NCBI GenBank assembly: GCA_002197995.1
Contig: NGZR01000002.1
Coordinates: 3,534,001 to 3,598,000 of the forward strand
Direction: 5' to 3'
Source of the DNA: Gaeumannomyces sp. JS-464
Lineage: Eukaryota > Ascomycota > Sordariomycetes > Magnaporthales > Magnaporthaceae
Length of the DNA stretch: 64,000 nucleotides
Under the pieces are notes generated by a model, which searched no databases, was not told the origin of the DNA, and saw only the letters and a list, made by a program, of their open reading frames with translations. Made by a program: the position numbers and the translations under genes. Positions 1 to 11,520 of the stretch are shown one piece after another (the stretch's first letter is position 1; each line of letters opens with the position of its first letter).

Positions 1-5
1 GGTTC

Positions 6-1090
6 ATGGCGGACGTCTTGGACGCCGACTACAGGGAAAGGGAGAGGCTAGACGCCAGCGACGGGGATAGCAGCGATTGGCGCCACGGCTCGCTGCTGCT
101 TCGCTACATCCGCGATCTGGATCGCTCTGCCGTTAAAGGGATGGTGAGAGCCCTGTTCGCCGACGGGAGCGCCGCCTCGCTCCGCGAGTTCCCAGAGCTG
201 TACGACAGGGAGGCCAAGGCGAGGACGGATGCTGGAAATAAACGGAAGCGCACCCTGAGCTCGGACCTGGACCTCGCCAACGATAATTTTGGCGACTATT
301 TTGACGACGACGGCCTGAGCTCTCAGGGGTCTGCTCCCGACTCGCCCACGCGGCCGACGGCAGGTTCGCGCCAGAAAAGGATGGAAGAAGCACCGCCGCT
401 GAGTGAGGAGCTCATGGCGTCCGTGAGCCTACGTCTACGGTTTTTCGATATGGTAAGGAAGAGTTCTGTATCAAACTGATACCCCTGTTGCTTGGTTCAG
501 GGCGTTGACAGGTGGCAGGTGGGGAAAGCCTTTGACTTTTTAGACAACGCTGAATGCCAGACCGAGCTGTTCGCCGTCTTCTCCCACAGCCTCCGGTCCT
601 TGCCGGTCCCACTGTATGAATTGTACGTCGCCGCGCACAGGACGGAGATGGACTTGAGGTCTCAGATCTCTCTGCTTCTTGACGCCGTTGGCACCTTTCG
701 TCCCACATCGGCTCCGAAACCGAACAAGGTGGATAAGGCAGCGGCCGACGGCGGCATTATCAACATGTTGCTCATGGAGAAGTGCTATCTGCCTTTTGCC
801 GCCACCAGCACGGCCGAGGGGAACGCCAAGTTCCACTCGTCCTCGAATCACTGTTCCGCATACTCTGGGTTAACGGCCAGGTCTGCTATTCGGCCGAGCT
901 CGATGAAGCGGTCCGGACCGGGGTTGCGCTGCGGAACGACCGGTCCAAGCCCAAGAAGAACGGCCGCTCCAAGGACAGGGCTGAGGAGGACGCTCGCAAG
1001 ATACTGGCGCAGTCGGGGTCGCGCCTCGAGTACCTCATAGAGATTGTTCGAGAGGAAGATCAATCTGACGGCGATATCGTTTTCATGTAA
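6..1090 (+). CDS. Hypothetical protein, possibly 5'-incomplete, one intron
   Basis: I do not recognise this family. Two exons are visible: 6-452, a 48-base intron with GTAAGG donor and TTCAG acceptor (453-500), then 501-1090. The N-terminal third is acidic and Ser/Asp-rich with a basic KRKR patch, which suggests disorder and possibly nuclear location. From about residue 135 an ordered helical region follows, then a Lys-rich stretch and an acidic C-terminus ending DGDIVFM. The frame changes once near 831-834: one extra C in the CC of AAGTTCCACTC continues the protein as NAKFPLVLESLF and gives about 345 residues in total. The first ATG is only 6 bases into the window, so the true start may lie upstream. 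Nothing around it points to a function. Confidence 0.6.
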
Positions 1091-1920
1091 GAGTTCAAGC
1101 CCTGTTGAGCCATGGCTTGTGGGATAATTGGTCGAAAGCAGGGATGCCTTGAAAGCGATATCTCCTTGCTTTTCATTGTTGTTTAGTCAAACTTACCTCG
1201 CTCTATTTCCTTTTTGTTTTTAGGGCTTTAAAAGGGCGTCACTGGTGGGTCAGGTTTGCTGCAATTGCTTCTTGGTATTAGGTCTTTCTGGGGAGCATGG
1301 CGTTTGGGGGAATTCACTGGATTCGGTGGCGGGAACGGGTATCTTTTATGGTTGTGCTTTCGGGTCACGATATATCAATGTCTTCTATCATTATTGTATC
1401 AAGGTACCCACTCATCCTCCTCGCCGAGGGCTTTTGGGGAATAAAGGTTTTGACGGCTGTTGCCAAAACACGGGACCACGGTGGCGCAACAGCGTAAGGG
1501 AAGGGAAACATACAAACGCGACCTTAAAGAGCCTCTCGTCCTCCTGCCGTCTCTACGGCACAGGGCTTATATCCCATCAGCCTGCTTGCTGTAGACATCG
1601 AACCACGGGACGCCAAGTTGGTGTAACGGTCATGAGGATGGGTCGAGTCGACACCGGGACCCTACCTGTACTCCGTTACGTTAGCCGCTTGGGTTGCGGG
1701 TTCGAGCCCCGGTTGGGGTTAATCGTCGGATCTTCCGTCGCGGAGTAAACCTCCCAAATGGGATGTTTCGTAGCTGCCACCCCGAAGTGCCAGTGAGCTT
1801 TTTGAATTTCTTTTTGTTATTTGTGGTTTATTTTGTTCGCCTTGTATGTTGGTATATATAAACATGTTGTTTTACAGTATTAACCTTTGCCTCTGAGCTT
1901 TTTGCCTCCTTATATGCCTT
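1091..1920. other. Intergenic spacer with a tRNA-like Pol III element
   Basis: About 830 bases between the 3' end of the first gene and the 3' end of the minus-strand NDUFAF2 gene. It holds AT-rich 3'-UTR-like sequence and the A-box/B-box element described separately at 1610-1720. No other coding signal is visible. Confidence 0.5.
1610..1720 (+). ncRNA. Possible tRNA-derived element (A box and B box)
   Basis: TGGTGTAACGG at 1619-1629 fits the Pol III A box (TRGYNNANNNG), and GGTTCGAGCCC at 1699-1709 fits the B box. ACGCCAA at 1610-1616 can pair 6 of 7 with TTGGGGT at 1713-1719, as an acceptor stem would. The 5'/3' T-arm halves GCGGG and CCCGG pair in 4 of 5 positions. The spacing would need an intron, and I cannot draw a convincing anticodon arm. 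A degenerate tRNA or the head of a tRNA-derived SINE is more likely than a working tRNA. Confidence 0.3.
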
Positions 1921-2576
1921 TCATCTCCTGGGCTTATTGTTAGGATTCCAAGATTCGGGCTGCCAATCCTCGCTTGACCCTCCCCTCGCTCTCTTCCAGG
2001 GGTCCTCTGCCTGGGTCGTGCTGCTGGGCTTGGCACCGCCCGGAACCTCCGGGCCAGGCTCCAGCCCGCCCGGCCGCGCCTCGCCCTGCCCGTGCTCCGA
2101 GGCCAGGGCCGGGCCGGCGGCGGCGTGGGAGGCCGGGTCGTCCATGACGCGGGGCTTGGCCTCCCACCTCGCGTCGGCCTCGGCGGCCAGCAGCTTCATG
2201 CGCTCGCGGCGGGCGACGTCGGCGCGCAGCTCCTCGAGCGAGGGGGGGTCCTCGCGCACGTGGCGCAGCCACTGCGACCACTGCGGCGTCACCTTGACCT
2301 CGGAGTAGTGCGTGGACCGCGGGTACTGCACGATGCGCCGCCAGCGGCCGGTGGTGTCGGGCCCGCGCACGTCGCGGAACTCCCAGTACGTGTTACCTTG
2401 CAGGTCCGAGCCTGCAGATTTACTTGGTTTTTAGCAATGGGGTTTGTGTGGATACAAGTAAAGTTTGCCTGCTGCGGATGCATACCGACGAGGAACCGCT
2501 TGCGCCATGGCAGGCGGAGACCTTTCCAGTTCTGCCAGGCTTTTAGAATGGGCGAAAATGGATTTGGGGGAGGCAT
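1921..2576 (-). CDS. Mitochondrial complex I assembly factor, NDUFAF2/N7BML (mimitin) family
   Basis: Exons are 2576-2486 and 2411-1921 on the minus strand, joined over a 74-base intron (GTATGC donor, CTGCAG acceptor), giving 193 residues. The start ATG at 2576 precedes a typical family opening: a short helix, then LRLPWRKRFLVG, then across the splice DLQGNTYWEF and a GRWRRIVQYP motif. These are hallmarks of the NDUFA12/B17.2 fold (PF05071). The long C-terminal tail, rich in Ala, Gly and Pro and ending NPNNKPRR, distinguishes the assembly-factor paralogue from the structural subunit NDUFA12. By family knowledge it binds a late intermediate of complex I (NADH:ubiquinone oxidoreductase) in mitochondria and is released when NDUFA12 takes its place. 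The reading frame is intact. Confidence 0.88.
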
Positions 2577-3625
2577 TATTATTGACTTGGATATGTGGTA
2601 TGCAGTTTCAGCCTGGCAGTGTGGTGCTGCCTTAGAGCGACGTATGCATTCATGTATAAAATTAAAAAGTCATTAGCCCCTCGTCGCGTCTTGGCTGGGC
2701 ACTACTGTAGGCGAGGGCGCGTAGATGGATCTGCAACAGCGTTGCATCATCGTGACTTTTTCTCCTGGGCCGTCAGGGGCCATCCAGGTCGCACCGCCAC
2801 GTCTTCGGGACAGTGGAGCATCCAGCCACAGCACCTGGCAGAATGTGGCCCGGGCGGTGGTCAGCCCAACCTCCCCCACAGTGGCGACAGCGGGGGATCC
2901 CTCAGAGGCCGTGCATTGCGCTCCACGTCACCCGGCTCTAAGCCGATGGAATGCAGGTGCTGGGTTCCAGGTTAACGCGCTCAATTTTGCATGTCCAAGG
3001 CCCTTCCTTCCTGAAATGCGGCCCAACGACGCAGCGCCGCCTCGTCAATGCCACCGTCGCTACCATCCGGCTCCCTCGCAGGCCCATCATTATTGCCGGC
3101 TGCAATATCGTTGGACAATGGGTCGCAGTAGGGCCTGACAATCTCCCCTTTCGCCCTCTCCCAGCCACCTCGATATTTGCATCACATTTCCTCGATTGTC
3201 GCCTTTCCACCGGCTTCTGGAAAGACCTGCAACGCCTGCGCATCCTCGGCCTTTTTATGCGCTCATCCCCTTCCCCTCGGATCGCGCAAGTCGGCCCTCT
3301 AAACCATCGCGCCAGCCCCGGTCCGTCCGATTCGAATGTGCGTTCCGCTTGACCGTCGGAAACTCGGTCGTCATCAAGCCCAGGCAGGGAAGCCAAGGAG
3401 GGGCAGTGCAATCATAAGCACACCTATATGGTAGATACCTAAGGTATCTAAGGGTGCTACCTAGATCTGTCTGCCTGCCCAGGCCATTGCTTAGCATCTC
3501 CACAACTAGCAGAATATTCCATCGCGAGCAGATCGCACATCCATTTCCTACCCGTTACTCCCGTCCAGGTCGTCCAGACACGCACCTAGTTTACGGCGCG
3601 CGCACCACGACGCCCACCGCCCACA
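2577..3625. other. Divergent promoter region
   Basis: About 1 kb between the divergently transcribed NDUFAF2-like gene and the calponin-like gene. A TACCTAAGGTATCTAAGG stretch at about 3436-3453 forms a small inverted repeat (GATACC and GGTATC arms). I see no supported gene; the ORFs here lack family features. Confidence 0.5.
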
Positions 3626-5823
3626 ATGGCGTCGGTCACGTCGCTGGACAAGGACCTGCGCAGGATGCGCCTCGACAAATACACCCCCAGCGCAGCCAGA
3701 GAAGCGCGTGAGTGGATCGAAGGCGTGCTCGGTCAGCAGCTTGCCCCTGGCGATCTGCTCGAGGCCCTCAAGGACGGCGTCGCCTTGTGCAAGTAAGTCG
3801 ACATCAGTCTCCCTGCTCCCGTCTCAGCCGCCCTGACCGGCCATCTTCTGTCTCTCTGTAGGCTGGTCAACCTCGCACTGCCGCCGCCTGGCATCAAGTT
3901 CAAGTCGTCAGCGATGCCCTTCGTTCAGATGGAGAACATCTCCCACTTCCTCCGCGCCTGCCAGCAGCCGCCCCTCGGCCTCCAGCAGCACGACATGTTC
4001 CTTACCGTCGACCTATACGAGTCCAAGGACCCGGCACAAGTTCTGCAATGCCTGGGCGCCTTCAGCCGCGCTGCTCACGCCGTCAACCCCTCGACTTTCC
4101 CCACTGCCATTGGCCGAGCCCGGCCGCCCAGCTCCATCCTAAGCCCACAGTCTACTGGCGGTCCCTTGTCGCCATCCTCGAGCGCGCGCAGCAGGGGCAC
4201 CTCCAGCTTGAACAACGGTTCCTCTGTCTACGGCGCCAGCCGCCCCAGCTCACGGCATCCAAGACGGGCGACTCGAGCAGCGGGCGCTGGAGCCCTACAA
4301 AATCACCGACCTCGACTAGCAGCTGGAGTCGGAAGGAACACGAGGGTTCTACCTCGCCGGCCTGGAACATTGCCCAATACGGCTACATGGCGGCGCAAGT
4401 CAGGGCAACCTGGGAATCGCCTTTGGCGGTCGGCGTCAGATCACAAGCGCGGGCCCTCATGTGCCTAACGCAGCCGAGAAGATTCGCCTGAGGAAGGAAC
4501 GCGAGGCTGAGGAGGAGCGACAACGTTTAGAAGCTGAAGAGGAGCGCCGACAGCAAGAGGTAGAGGCGGAGAAGCGGAGGCTCGAGGACGAGCGCCGCAT
4601 CTTGGAAGAGACACGTCGGGCCCACGCCGAGGAGCGGCGCCGGCTGGAAGAGGAGAAGCGCAAGTGGGAGGAGCAGGAACGGCAGTGGCAGCTCGCCGAC
4701 GAGCGCCGCCGTAAAGAAGAGGAGGAAGCGGAAGCTCGGCTGGCCCTAGAGCGGAAGCGTTCCCGGAGTAGGAACGGGCCCCGTCTCAATGGCCAGTATC
4801 TGAGCGAATGCCAAGCGGAGCAGCAGCAGTCGCTTCCACGACAGCGCACAGGCGATAAGACCGAGGTCCAGCGGGCGGCGGAGCGTGAAGAGGAGTATAG
4901 CGCTCGCGCTCGCGGCAGCAGAGGCGGCCTCCCTTCACCCTCGGTCGGTGACGGCAAGAATGGCCGGGCACGATCGCGGAGCCGGCCCGCACCGTCTTCA
5001 GGGGGTCCTAGCCGGCAGGACTCATGGTCTCGGAACGATGAGCCCCACTTTCTGCGTGGTAGGGACAGAGACCGGCAAATAGAGCCGTCTCCCCTTAGGA
5101 CACAGCCTATCCTCCCCGCAAGGCCTCTCCCTGAGCCCAGACCCCTGCCCATCGAGCCGCCACGACAGCAACAAGAACAAGAACACCTCCAACCACCAGA
5201 GGATAGGCTAAGGCCTCACCGCACCGGCGAGCAAAGACCACCGGTTCCCGTCAAGCCGCAACTCACGGGCGGGAAGCCACCGGTCCCAATCAAGCCCCAA
5301 ACGACGGGCGGGGCGCAGAGGCCGGTCCCCATCAAGCCGCAGACCACGGGCGGATCGTCGAGGCCGCTACCGGACCCCAAGTCGTATGCCAGCAGGACGG
5401 ACAAGTTCCTGACGAGCAACCCGGCACCCGTGGCGTCGGCGCCGACGCCGACGTACTCGCGCGAGCTTGGCGCAACGGCGGAGCGCGACGCCGAGGATCG
5501 CCGGCGGGCGCAGTCGCAGCTGCAGACGCGGGCGGGCGGCTGGGCGTCCAAGTCGCTGGTTGAGCGCGAGATGGAGATGGACCGCCAGCGCCAGCGCGAG
5601 TGGGAGGCCCCAGGAGGAGACGGCAAAGGCTGTCCGCCCGGCCGACGGCGCCGTCGACGGCATCGGCGGCGGCGTTGGCGGCCGCTGGGACGTCGGCCAG
5701 TGGTCGGGCTACACGGGCGGCGACGGCCAGAACCGCGGCTCCCAGGGTATCGGCGCCGGCCGGAGGCAGATCGTGGGGCCGAGGCAGATTGGAGGGCCGA
5801 GGCCGCTGCCGGGGAGGCCATAA
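3626..5823 (+). CDS. Calponin-homology, Scp1/transgelin-like actin-associated protein with long coiled-coil tail
   Basis: ATG at 3626 is in good context. Exon 1 (3626-3792) joins exon 2 (from 3862) over a 69-base intron. Residues about 20-135 form one calponin-homology domain (start ...LDKYTPSAAREAREWIEGVLG; LLEALKDGVALCKLVN). A Ser-rich linker follows, then a calponin-type repeat (QYGYMGGASQGNLGIAFGGRR across a frame change), a strongly charged Glu/Arg coiled coil (about 4460-4770) and a Pro-rich tail. Scp1/transgelin proteins cross-link actin at cortical patches. This one is far longer than yeast Scp1, about 709 residues. Frames change near 4255 (one G missing), 4393 (one G missing) and 5611 (one C extra). 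Correcting these gives an exact whole number of codons. The tail carries three Prk1/Ark1-type kinase motifs. Confidence 0.8.
5241..5365 (+). repeat. Tandem P-V/I-K-P-Q-x-T-G-G protein repeats
   Basis: Three copies of PVPVKPQLTGG / PVPIKPQTTGG lie in tandem in the Pro-rich tail of the Scp1-like protein. VKPQLTG and IKPQTTG each fit [LIVM]xx[QNTS]xTG, the published consensus of the yeast actin-regulating kinases Prk1/Ark1. Confidence 0.75.
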
Positions 5824-6379
5824 GGCGAAAGAGGGTGAGGTGTAATTATGAAGATTGCTACATGGAGCAGCGGTAGCTAATGGGAGGTGTTGCCTATTTT
5901 ACCCCTTTTTTATGTTATTCCAGCTTTTCACCAGAACTAGATATCCGAACGCATTCTATTCTACCCTTATCTCGATCGGGACACTGTCACAGTCGCCTAT
6001 TTCGTTGATGTGGGATGTCTTCCATACCGAGAGTGATGAACATTCAAAACAGCTTGTCCCTATATCATACAGACATTATTTTATTACTTCGGCTCGTATG
6101 CACTGACAGATCGCTATTTCTAGCCAACTGTTGCTCAGACTTGTGTGTACAGCAGGAAAAAGGGGCGAAGAAAAAAAATGCAAGGAAAAAGGGGTATAAA
6201 AAAGTCTGTCGTTGTGCTCCTTCCAGAATAGACAACCCGCCTGCCCGTATTTACCACCTGCTGGCCAGATAAAAGAAAACGAAGGCTTAGGCTCGCTCAC
6301 CCATCAATCTTTTTTTGCTGCTTTCATAAATCAACCGCGTGAGGTCAAAGGCCACTACTGCATATGGAAGACCTTCTAG
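5824..6379. other. Convergent 3' intergenic region
   Basis: AT-rich spacer between the ends of the calponin-like gene (+) and the glucosyltransferase gene (-). A-rich runs near 6169-6205. It looks like two 3' UTRs; I see no further gene. Confidence 0.5.
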
Positions 6380-9300
6380 TTAGGCCTTACCGTTGATCGC
6401 AGGCGCGCCGACCTCTCCTTCGATCTTCTTCTGCTCTGCACTTGCAAGCGGGCTTTCGGGGGCAAAATCCGCCTTTGCAATCTTGTCCTCGCCTTTTGCC
6501 TCCTTCAGTGCCTTTCCGTCGTCGGCGGCAGCTTTCTCAGGCGAAACTGCCTCACCGTTGACCTGGCGGTGCTTATCATTCCCGCCAGCCGAGGACCCCT
6601 CTCCGGCATCGGATTCGGCCCCGTCGCGGTCTTGTTGTCCATCCTGTTTTTGTTGCCGACGTCTGAGCTCGCGCACTCCTTCTCCTCGTCCTCACGCTCT
6701 TTAGTCTCCTTTCGCTTCTCGCCCGCGTGCTCAGACACCATCTTCTTGCGCTCCCTCTTGACCTTCTTCTCGATCTTGCCCTTACCGTCGTCTTGGCGCT
6801 GCGCCCCGCGCTCGACAACGGTCTCGAGGTCGCCGCGCTTGACGGCCTCGAGCGCGCGGCGCGCAATCTCGACGCTCTCAAACGCGGCCCCGATGCCCCT
6901 GCGGCGGCGCGCGCTGAGCCTGCCAGCGATGCCGCCCTTCTGGCGCCGCTGCGCCTCTTCAAGCGCCCGCGTGAGATCCCTCATCACGCCCCAGCCCTCG
7001 ACTACCCGCTTCTGGAGAGCTATATATTCCTCCTTGGACAGCTGGCGCTGTGCACGTTGCGCCTGTATAATGCGCGCCCGCCGCACATGCTTCGTAGGGG
7101 TCTTGCCTCGCTCAAGCTCCTTGGCCACACCCTTGAGCGCGTAAGCGCCGGGCCCGATGATGGCCGAGAAATTCTTCAGGAAGAATCCTGTAATACCCAT
7201 GCCGACGCCTTTGACAAAGCCCTTGCCTCCACCGTCGCGCGCCCCGCGGACGGGCAGACGCACCACGCCTGTAAATGCGTCGTAGACTCCATATGCAAAC
7301 TCCAGCTTTGCGGCCTTCAAGCCTGACCGTATCCCCGTCACGCGCAGCGGGCGGCGCACCGTGTCGTCGCCGTAGAGCCGGGGCGCGTTGTGGAACCCCT
7401 GAGCCAGAGCCATGGAGATGTCCACTGGAGCCTTGGCCAAGGCACGAGCCGACTTGCCCACGCCCTTACCCACGTTTTTGGCAACGCCTTCGGCGGGATT
7501 GGTCTCGGATGTGTCGGCCGTCCCGGTCGTGTGTGGATTGAACTAGCGTCGTCGGCGTCTTTGCGCTGGTTTGGTGCTTGAGACGGCGGCTCCTTGGATG
7601 GCTGCGCATGATCTTGCGCATCTGTGTCCTTGGGAGGTGTACCCTCTTTGGGAGGTTTGCCCGCCGAACTGGCACTTCCTGCCCGCGCTGTCTCACTTTC
7701 CGATTCTTGTTCAGAACCCTTGTTGACCTCTTTAGTAGCGTCGTTCTTCTTTCCATGCTTCTCTTGCTTCTTGGCCTCCCTGGCTTCCTTAGCTTTGGCT
7801 TTAGCCTCTTGCCGCTTCTTCTCCTTCTCTTTCCGCTTGCTGGAGCTTTTGGCGATGCGCACAGGCACTCCTCCAACACCGGTGAGAACATCCGAAATAG
7901 ACGTCACCACAGAGCCAGCGAGGCCTGTCACGGGCTCACCAGGTCCCTCAAAATCGTTCCACTCCTGGTGACGGATGAGCTTTAGCTTGCGCCAGGGCAC
8001 CAAGCCCCTCCCCGCAATAATATCGGCCGCCAGGGCGCTCAGGCGGATGTTTGTGTGCTTGAGGTGCCAGGCCGCGACTTCGTCTTCGAGTATGGAGCAA
8101 CGCATGGAGTGGCTGCCCTGGAGGGTGAGATGCTTGTGGAAAGACCGACAGGCGTTCTCGGCACCGTCACCCTCGAGCTCGATGTCTCTGGCAATCTCGC
8201 CTGCTGCCTCCTTCGCTTCGTCCGTCAGGAGGTACTTGATGCCCTCGGCCAGCTTCTCCGCTGACAGGCCCTTGTACGGAACAGGCGCCGGGCCCACGTT
8301 GCAGCGCTCAAGCATGCTCCCCCAAAAAATGCTGATCGCCAAAGAATGGAACGACCATGTCGTCGGCAAGCCGCACTTGAGCGCGATCGCGGTGGTGCCA
8401 GCACCGCCGTGTATGACGCAAGCGTTGACGCGAGGAAACAGCCAGTCGTGCGGCGTGTTCTCCAGCTGAAGATGTTGTCGGGAATGTTCTCGTTGCCCAG
8501 TCCTCCCAGCCTTGGAGACCAGGGCTCGGACACCGGCAAGCTTGACAGCCTCGAATATCATCTTCAGTGAAGCGATCGGCGTCGTCGACAACGATGGAGC
8601 CGAAACCGATATAGATCGGGGTATCCCCAGAGTCAAGAAACTTGACCAGATCCTCGGGTGGCTCGAACGATGAGGCCAAATCGAGAAACACGAAGCCCGA
8701 GACATCCACCTCATCGCCCCAGTCCTCCGGCTTGGGCACGAGGCCAGGGCTCCAGAGATATGAGAACGGGACGTGGAGACGATACGTGGCGCCGGGCGCC
8801 CATAGTGTCGAGACAGGGTCTAGCCCGAGCGTCTTCACGCGGAAGTCGTTGACAAGGTCGCCAAGCCCCTGCCAGACCATCATCTCGACCAAGGGATACG
8901 AGATGAAATTAGTGTAGCCCGGGTCGACGTTGGACTTTTTGATGCTGGCGAGGGGGTGGGGAAACGCCTGGTCGGCGTGTAGGGGAATGTGAACATGAGA
9001 TGCAGAGGAATCCCCAGAGCCTCGGCGATGTGATAGTGCGCAAAGCTGGGCGGGTTCGCGATGATGGCGTCTGCGATGAAGGGATCCTTGTCTCCCATCA
9101 GACGCAGGTTCTGGGTGTCCTTGGGATCATCGGTTGAGTGGATACACGCCCCCAGAAGCCCTCAAACATCTCCGCCATGGCAGCCCGCCGGCGGCCGATG
9201 TCGCCTGCCTTGACCGTCTCCAAGGTCGGAATCATTCCCGGATTCTTGACCATGAAGGCCATCAGCTCCGAGGGATCGCCGCCGACGGAGAAGAACTCGA

Positions 9301-10298
9301 GTCCCGAGTCCTTCTCAACGAAGTCTCTGAAGGCCGGGTGGGTGGCGATACGTGATGGCCATACTGCTCCTTGAGAACCTTGCCGATCTTGAGGAAGGGC
9401 TGGGCGTCGCCGTGAGCCGATGACCATGATGACAATGTTGAGTTTGGGGCACGGCACGTTTTCCAGCGCGGACGTCGTCACTGACGACTGCCTCGACGTG
9501 CCCGGCCTCTTCGCTAGCTGCTGGGCTTTCGCTCATCCTCCGGGGCCTCTAGGCCATAACCTCCTCCCTCCTTGGGTTTTGGGACGACCTTTTTGACAGC
9601 GGAGCCGATGGCCTTGGCTAAGTACCCCGTACTGCTGGTGTCGTTGACCGAGATTCTGAGGCGGCCGTCCCTCTTGATCTTGCCCTTGGTGGTAGTTTCG
9701 TTGCCGACTCGGAACCTCCTGAGCGAATCGTCTGTCTTGGTATGCGTTTTCGTCTTAGCGCCTCGCCGAAGGCCATGGCGTGGCTCACTGCTGGGCTCCT
9801 CATCCTCTGAAGATGACGAGCTGCTCGTGTCATCGTGGTCTCCGTGGGCGCTGGCCCAAAGGGCCGTCCGCATCTCCGGGACATTGGTGCCAGCCCTGCG
9901 AAGGGGGTGGGGAGGGCCGAGTACTGGCGAGCTGGGCCCTTTGGGCGGCCTCGCTCAGAACCTCCTCTCGACTGGGGAGGGCGATCTCGCTGCAGCTGCT
10001 CTCCTTCAGGTCGGCGGCGACGCGCTCCAGCGGGTCGGAGCGCGTCTTGCGCGGGGGCTTTCCCGGCAAGGACTCGTCATTCTCGGGCTTCGCTAGGCCT
10101 CCGGGGGGCTTGCCCTGGAATCCTGGACCTGGGGTGGCACAAGGCTGGGTATGCAATGTTCCCGTGCTCGTCGCGGACGACGGTGGTGTCGCGGCCATCT
10201 CGGGTCGTCGTCTCGAACTGGAGATTCCGATCCGCGGGGTCAGGTAGGTCCTTCAGCTCCTTAGTGGTGCGGAAGGCGAGATCTGCGTTGCTAGCCAT
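6380..10298 (-). CDS. UDP-glucose:sterol glucosyltransferase-like enzyme (UGT52 type) with VPS13-like C-terminal segment
   Basis: The start is taken at [15 protein letters not shown] (10298) and the stop at 6380, about 1,300 residues. After a disordered Ser/Asp-rich N-terminus comes a GT28-type N-terminal Rossmann fold ([31 protein letters not shown]). It is followed by [24 protein letters not shown] and the nucleotide-sugar signature [17 protein letters not shown] with [13 protein letters not shown]. These are the marks of sterol 3-beta-glucosyltransferases. It lacks the GRAM-PH-GRAM front of Atg26. A basic Lys/Glu-rich linker leads to a Gly-rich amphipathic block (about 7100-7300) that resembles the VPS13 C-terminus, then a charged tail. 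The frame changes about a dozen times, for example near 9525, 9150, 8350 and 7525, while motifs stay intact. I read these as consensus indels. The substrate is inferred from the family. Confidence 0.75.
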
Positions 10299-11520
10299 GG
10301 CTGCCGCCGATTGGGCGGACAGGCCGACTGCGAGCTAGGGATGTCGAGGGACGCGAGGCTGACGGGTGCAATTGGAGCTGTTGGCCTGTTGATGTCTTTG
10401 TGGTCGTTGTTGACAATTTCAGGTCGAGGAAATCATGTATCGCGACAGCGCCGCAGATTGGACGAGGGCTCCTTCCGGTACAGAAATTAGTGGTGGGGAG
10501 GGGTGACGACGTTGCCTTTTGCCAATAAATCTCTCAACAACGACGAAAGACACAGGAGGGAATGGCAGGGGTAGCCGTAACTGTTCTAGGAATCCTGGAT
10601 ATTAGGTATTGGTTGATGATGATGTGGTAGTAGGAGAGAAGCTTAGCTCTGTCGGAGCAGGACGCGGCGCGGGAGTGAAGCAACTACGCCATCCGTCTGG
10701 ACATTTCTGACCGGGCGGCTGGGCAGGACAAAAAGCTAAAATGGAAAACGCCCTCCTGCAGATCATTGTGGCCACGGCCCGGGCACGTTGGCGGATCGGG
10801 CTTTGGCTTGGTGACTTGGCTGGGGGCAACCTGACTGGAAGCACGCACGCACATTGCTGAGCGCGCACATGCTGCGTGTCGCCGCTGGTTCCATGACGTC
10901 AACACACACGGGCTGGGAGATTGGGGAGTGCTCCGGCGCGGAGGAGTGCAGGGGTCTAGGTCCAGGTCCAGTCCGGACCACTTGCGCTAAGCTGTTTAGG
11001 GCCTAGCACTGGCCGCAGACAGGCAGCCAAAGATGAGTATACTTCCTTATCCGGACTAGAGCAGCACGCATTGATAATTCCTAGCTGCCATCCGTGCCAT
11101 CCATCGAACAACATCCCTACCAGCGACCCATGAGCTTGTTTGGCCCTGTCGCCTGAAAATCTGGAGCTTTTGACCCGACCAAGGCGATATCTCGATGCTA
11201 GTGTTTGCGTGTAGTAACGATTACCGGCTTGTAGAGCGCGGAATTCCATAACTCGAGCAATTATGATCATTTTTAACCGCAGCAGAAAGCACGAGGCGAA
11301 TGAGGAGAGGATGATGCAATGAATATCGTCCCATCAAAGTTTTTGTGATATTCCCGCCCTGTGCATTTTGGTGTTCTTGCATATGCCCGATTTAGTGACA
11401 AAGCGTCTATATACACCAACTATGGATTCAATTGGTAGAGTCTGATTCAGTGACAAACATGAAACATCAGAGCCAAAAGCAAGAAGGCAAATGAATGCAG
11501 CTTCTGCAGAACACCACATA
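10299..11520. other. Spacer upstream of the glucosyltransferase gene
   Basis: About 1.2 kb. It contains the promoter side of the glucosyltransferase gene and the 3' flank of the GH5 gene. A perfect TGACGTCA palindrome lies at 10894-10901. No supported gene. Confidence 0.5.
10894..10901. promoter_or_regulatory. CRE-like palindrome TGACGTCA
   Basis: This is a perfect 8-base ATF/CREB-type bZIP site about 600 bases upstream of the glucosyltransferase start. An 8-mer can occur by chance, so function is unproven. Confidence 0.35.

Noticed and set aside
4255..5615. Extra introns to explain the frame changes in the calponin-like gene
   Set aside because: No usable GT...AG pairs lie at the breaks, the protein is continuous across them, and single-base changes restore it exactly.
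6380..10298. Glucosyltransferase as a pseudogene
   Set aside because: All motifs are preserved over a dozen frame changes, no in-frame decay is seen, and neighbouring essential genes show the same kind of breaks.
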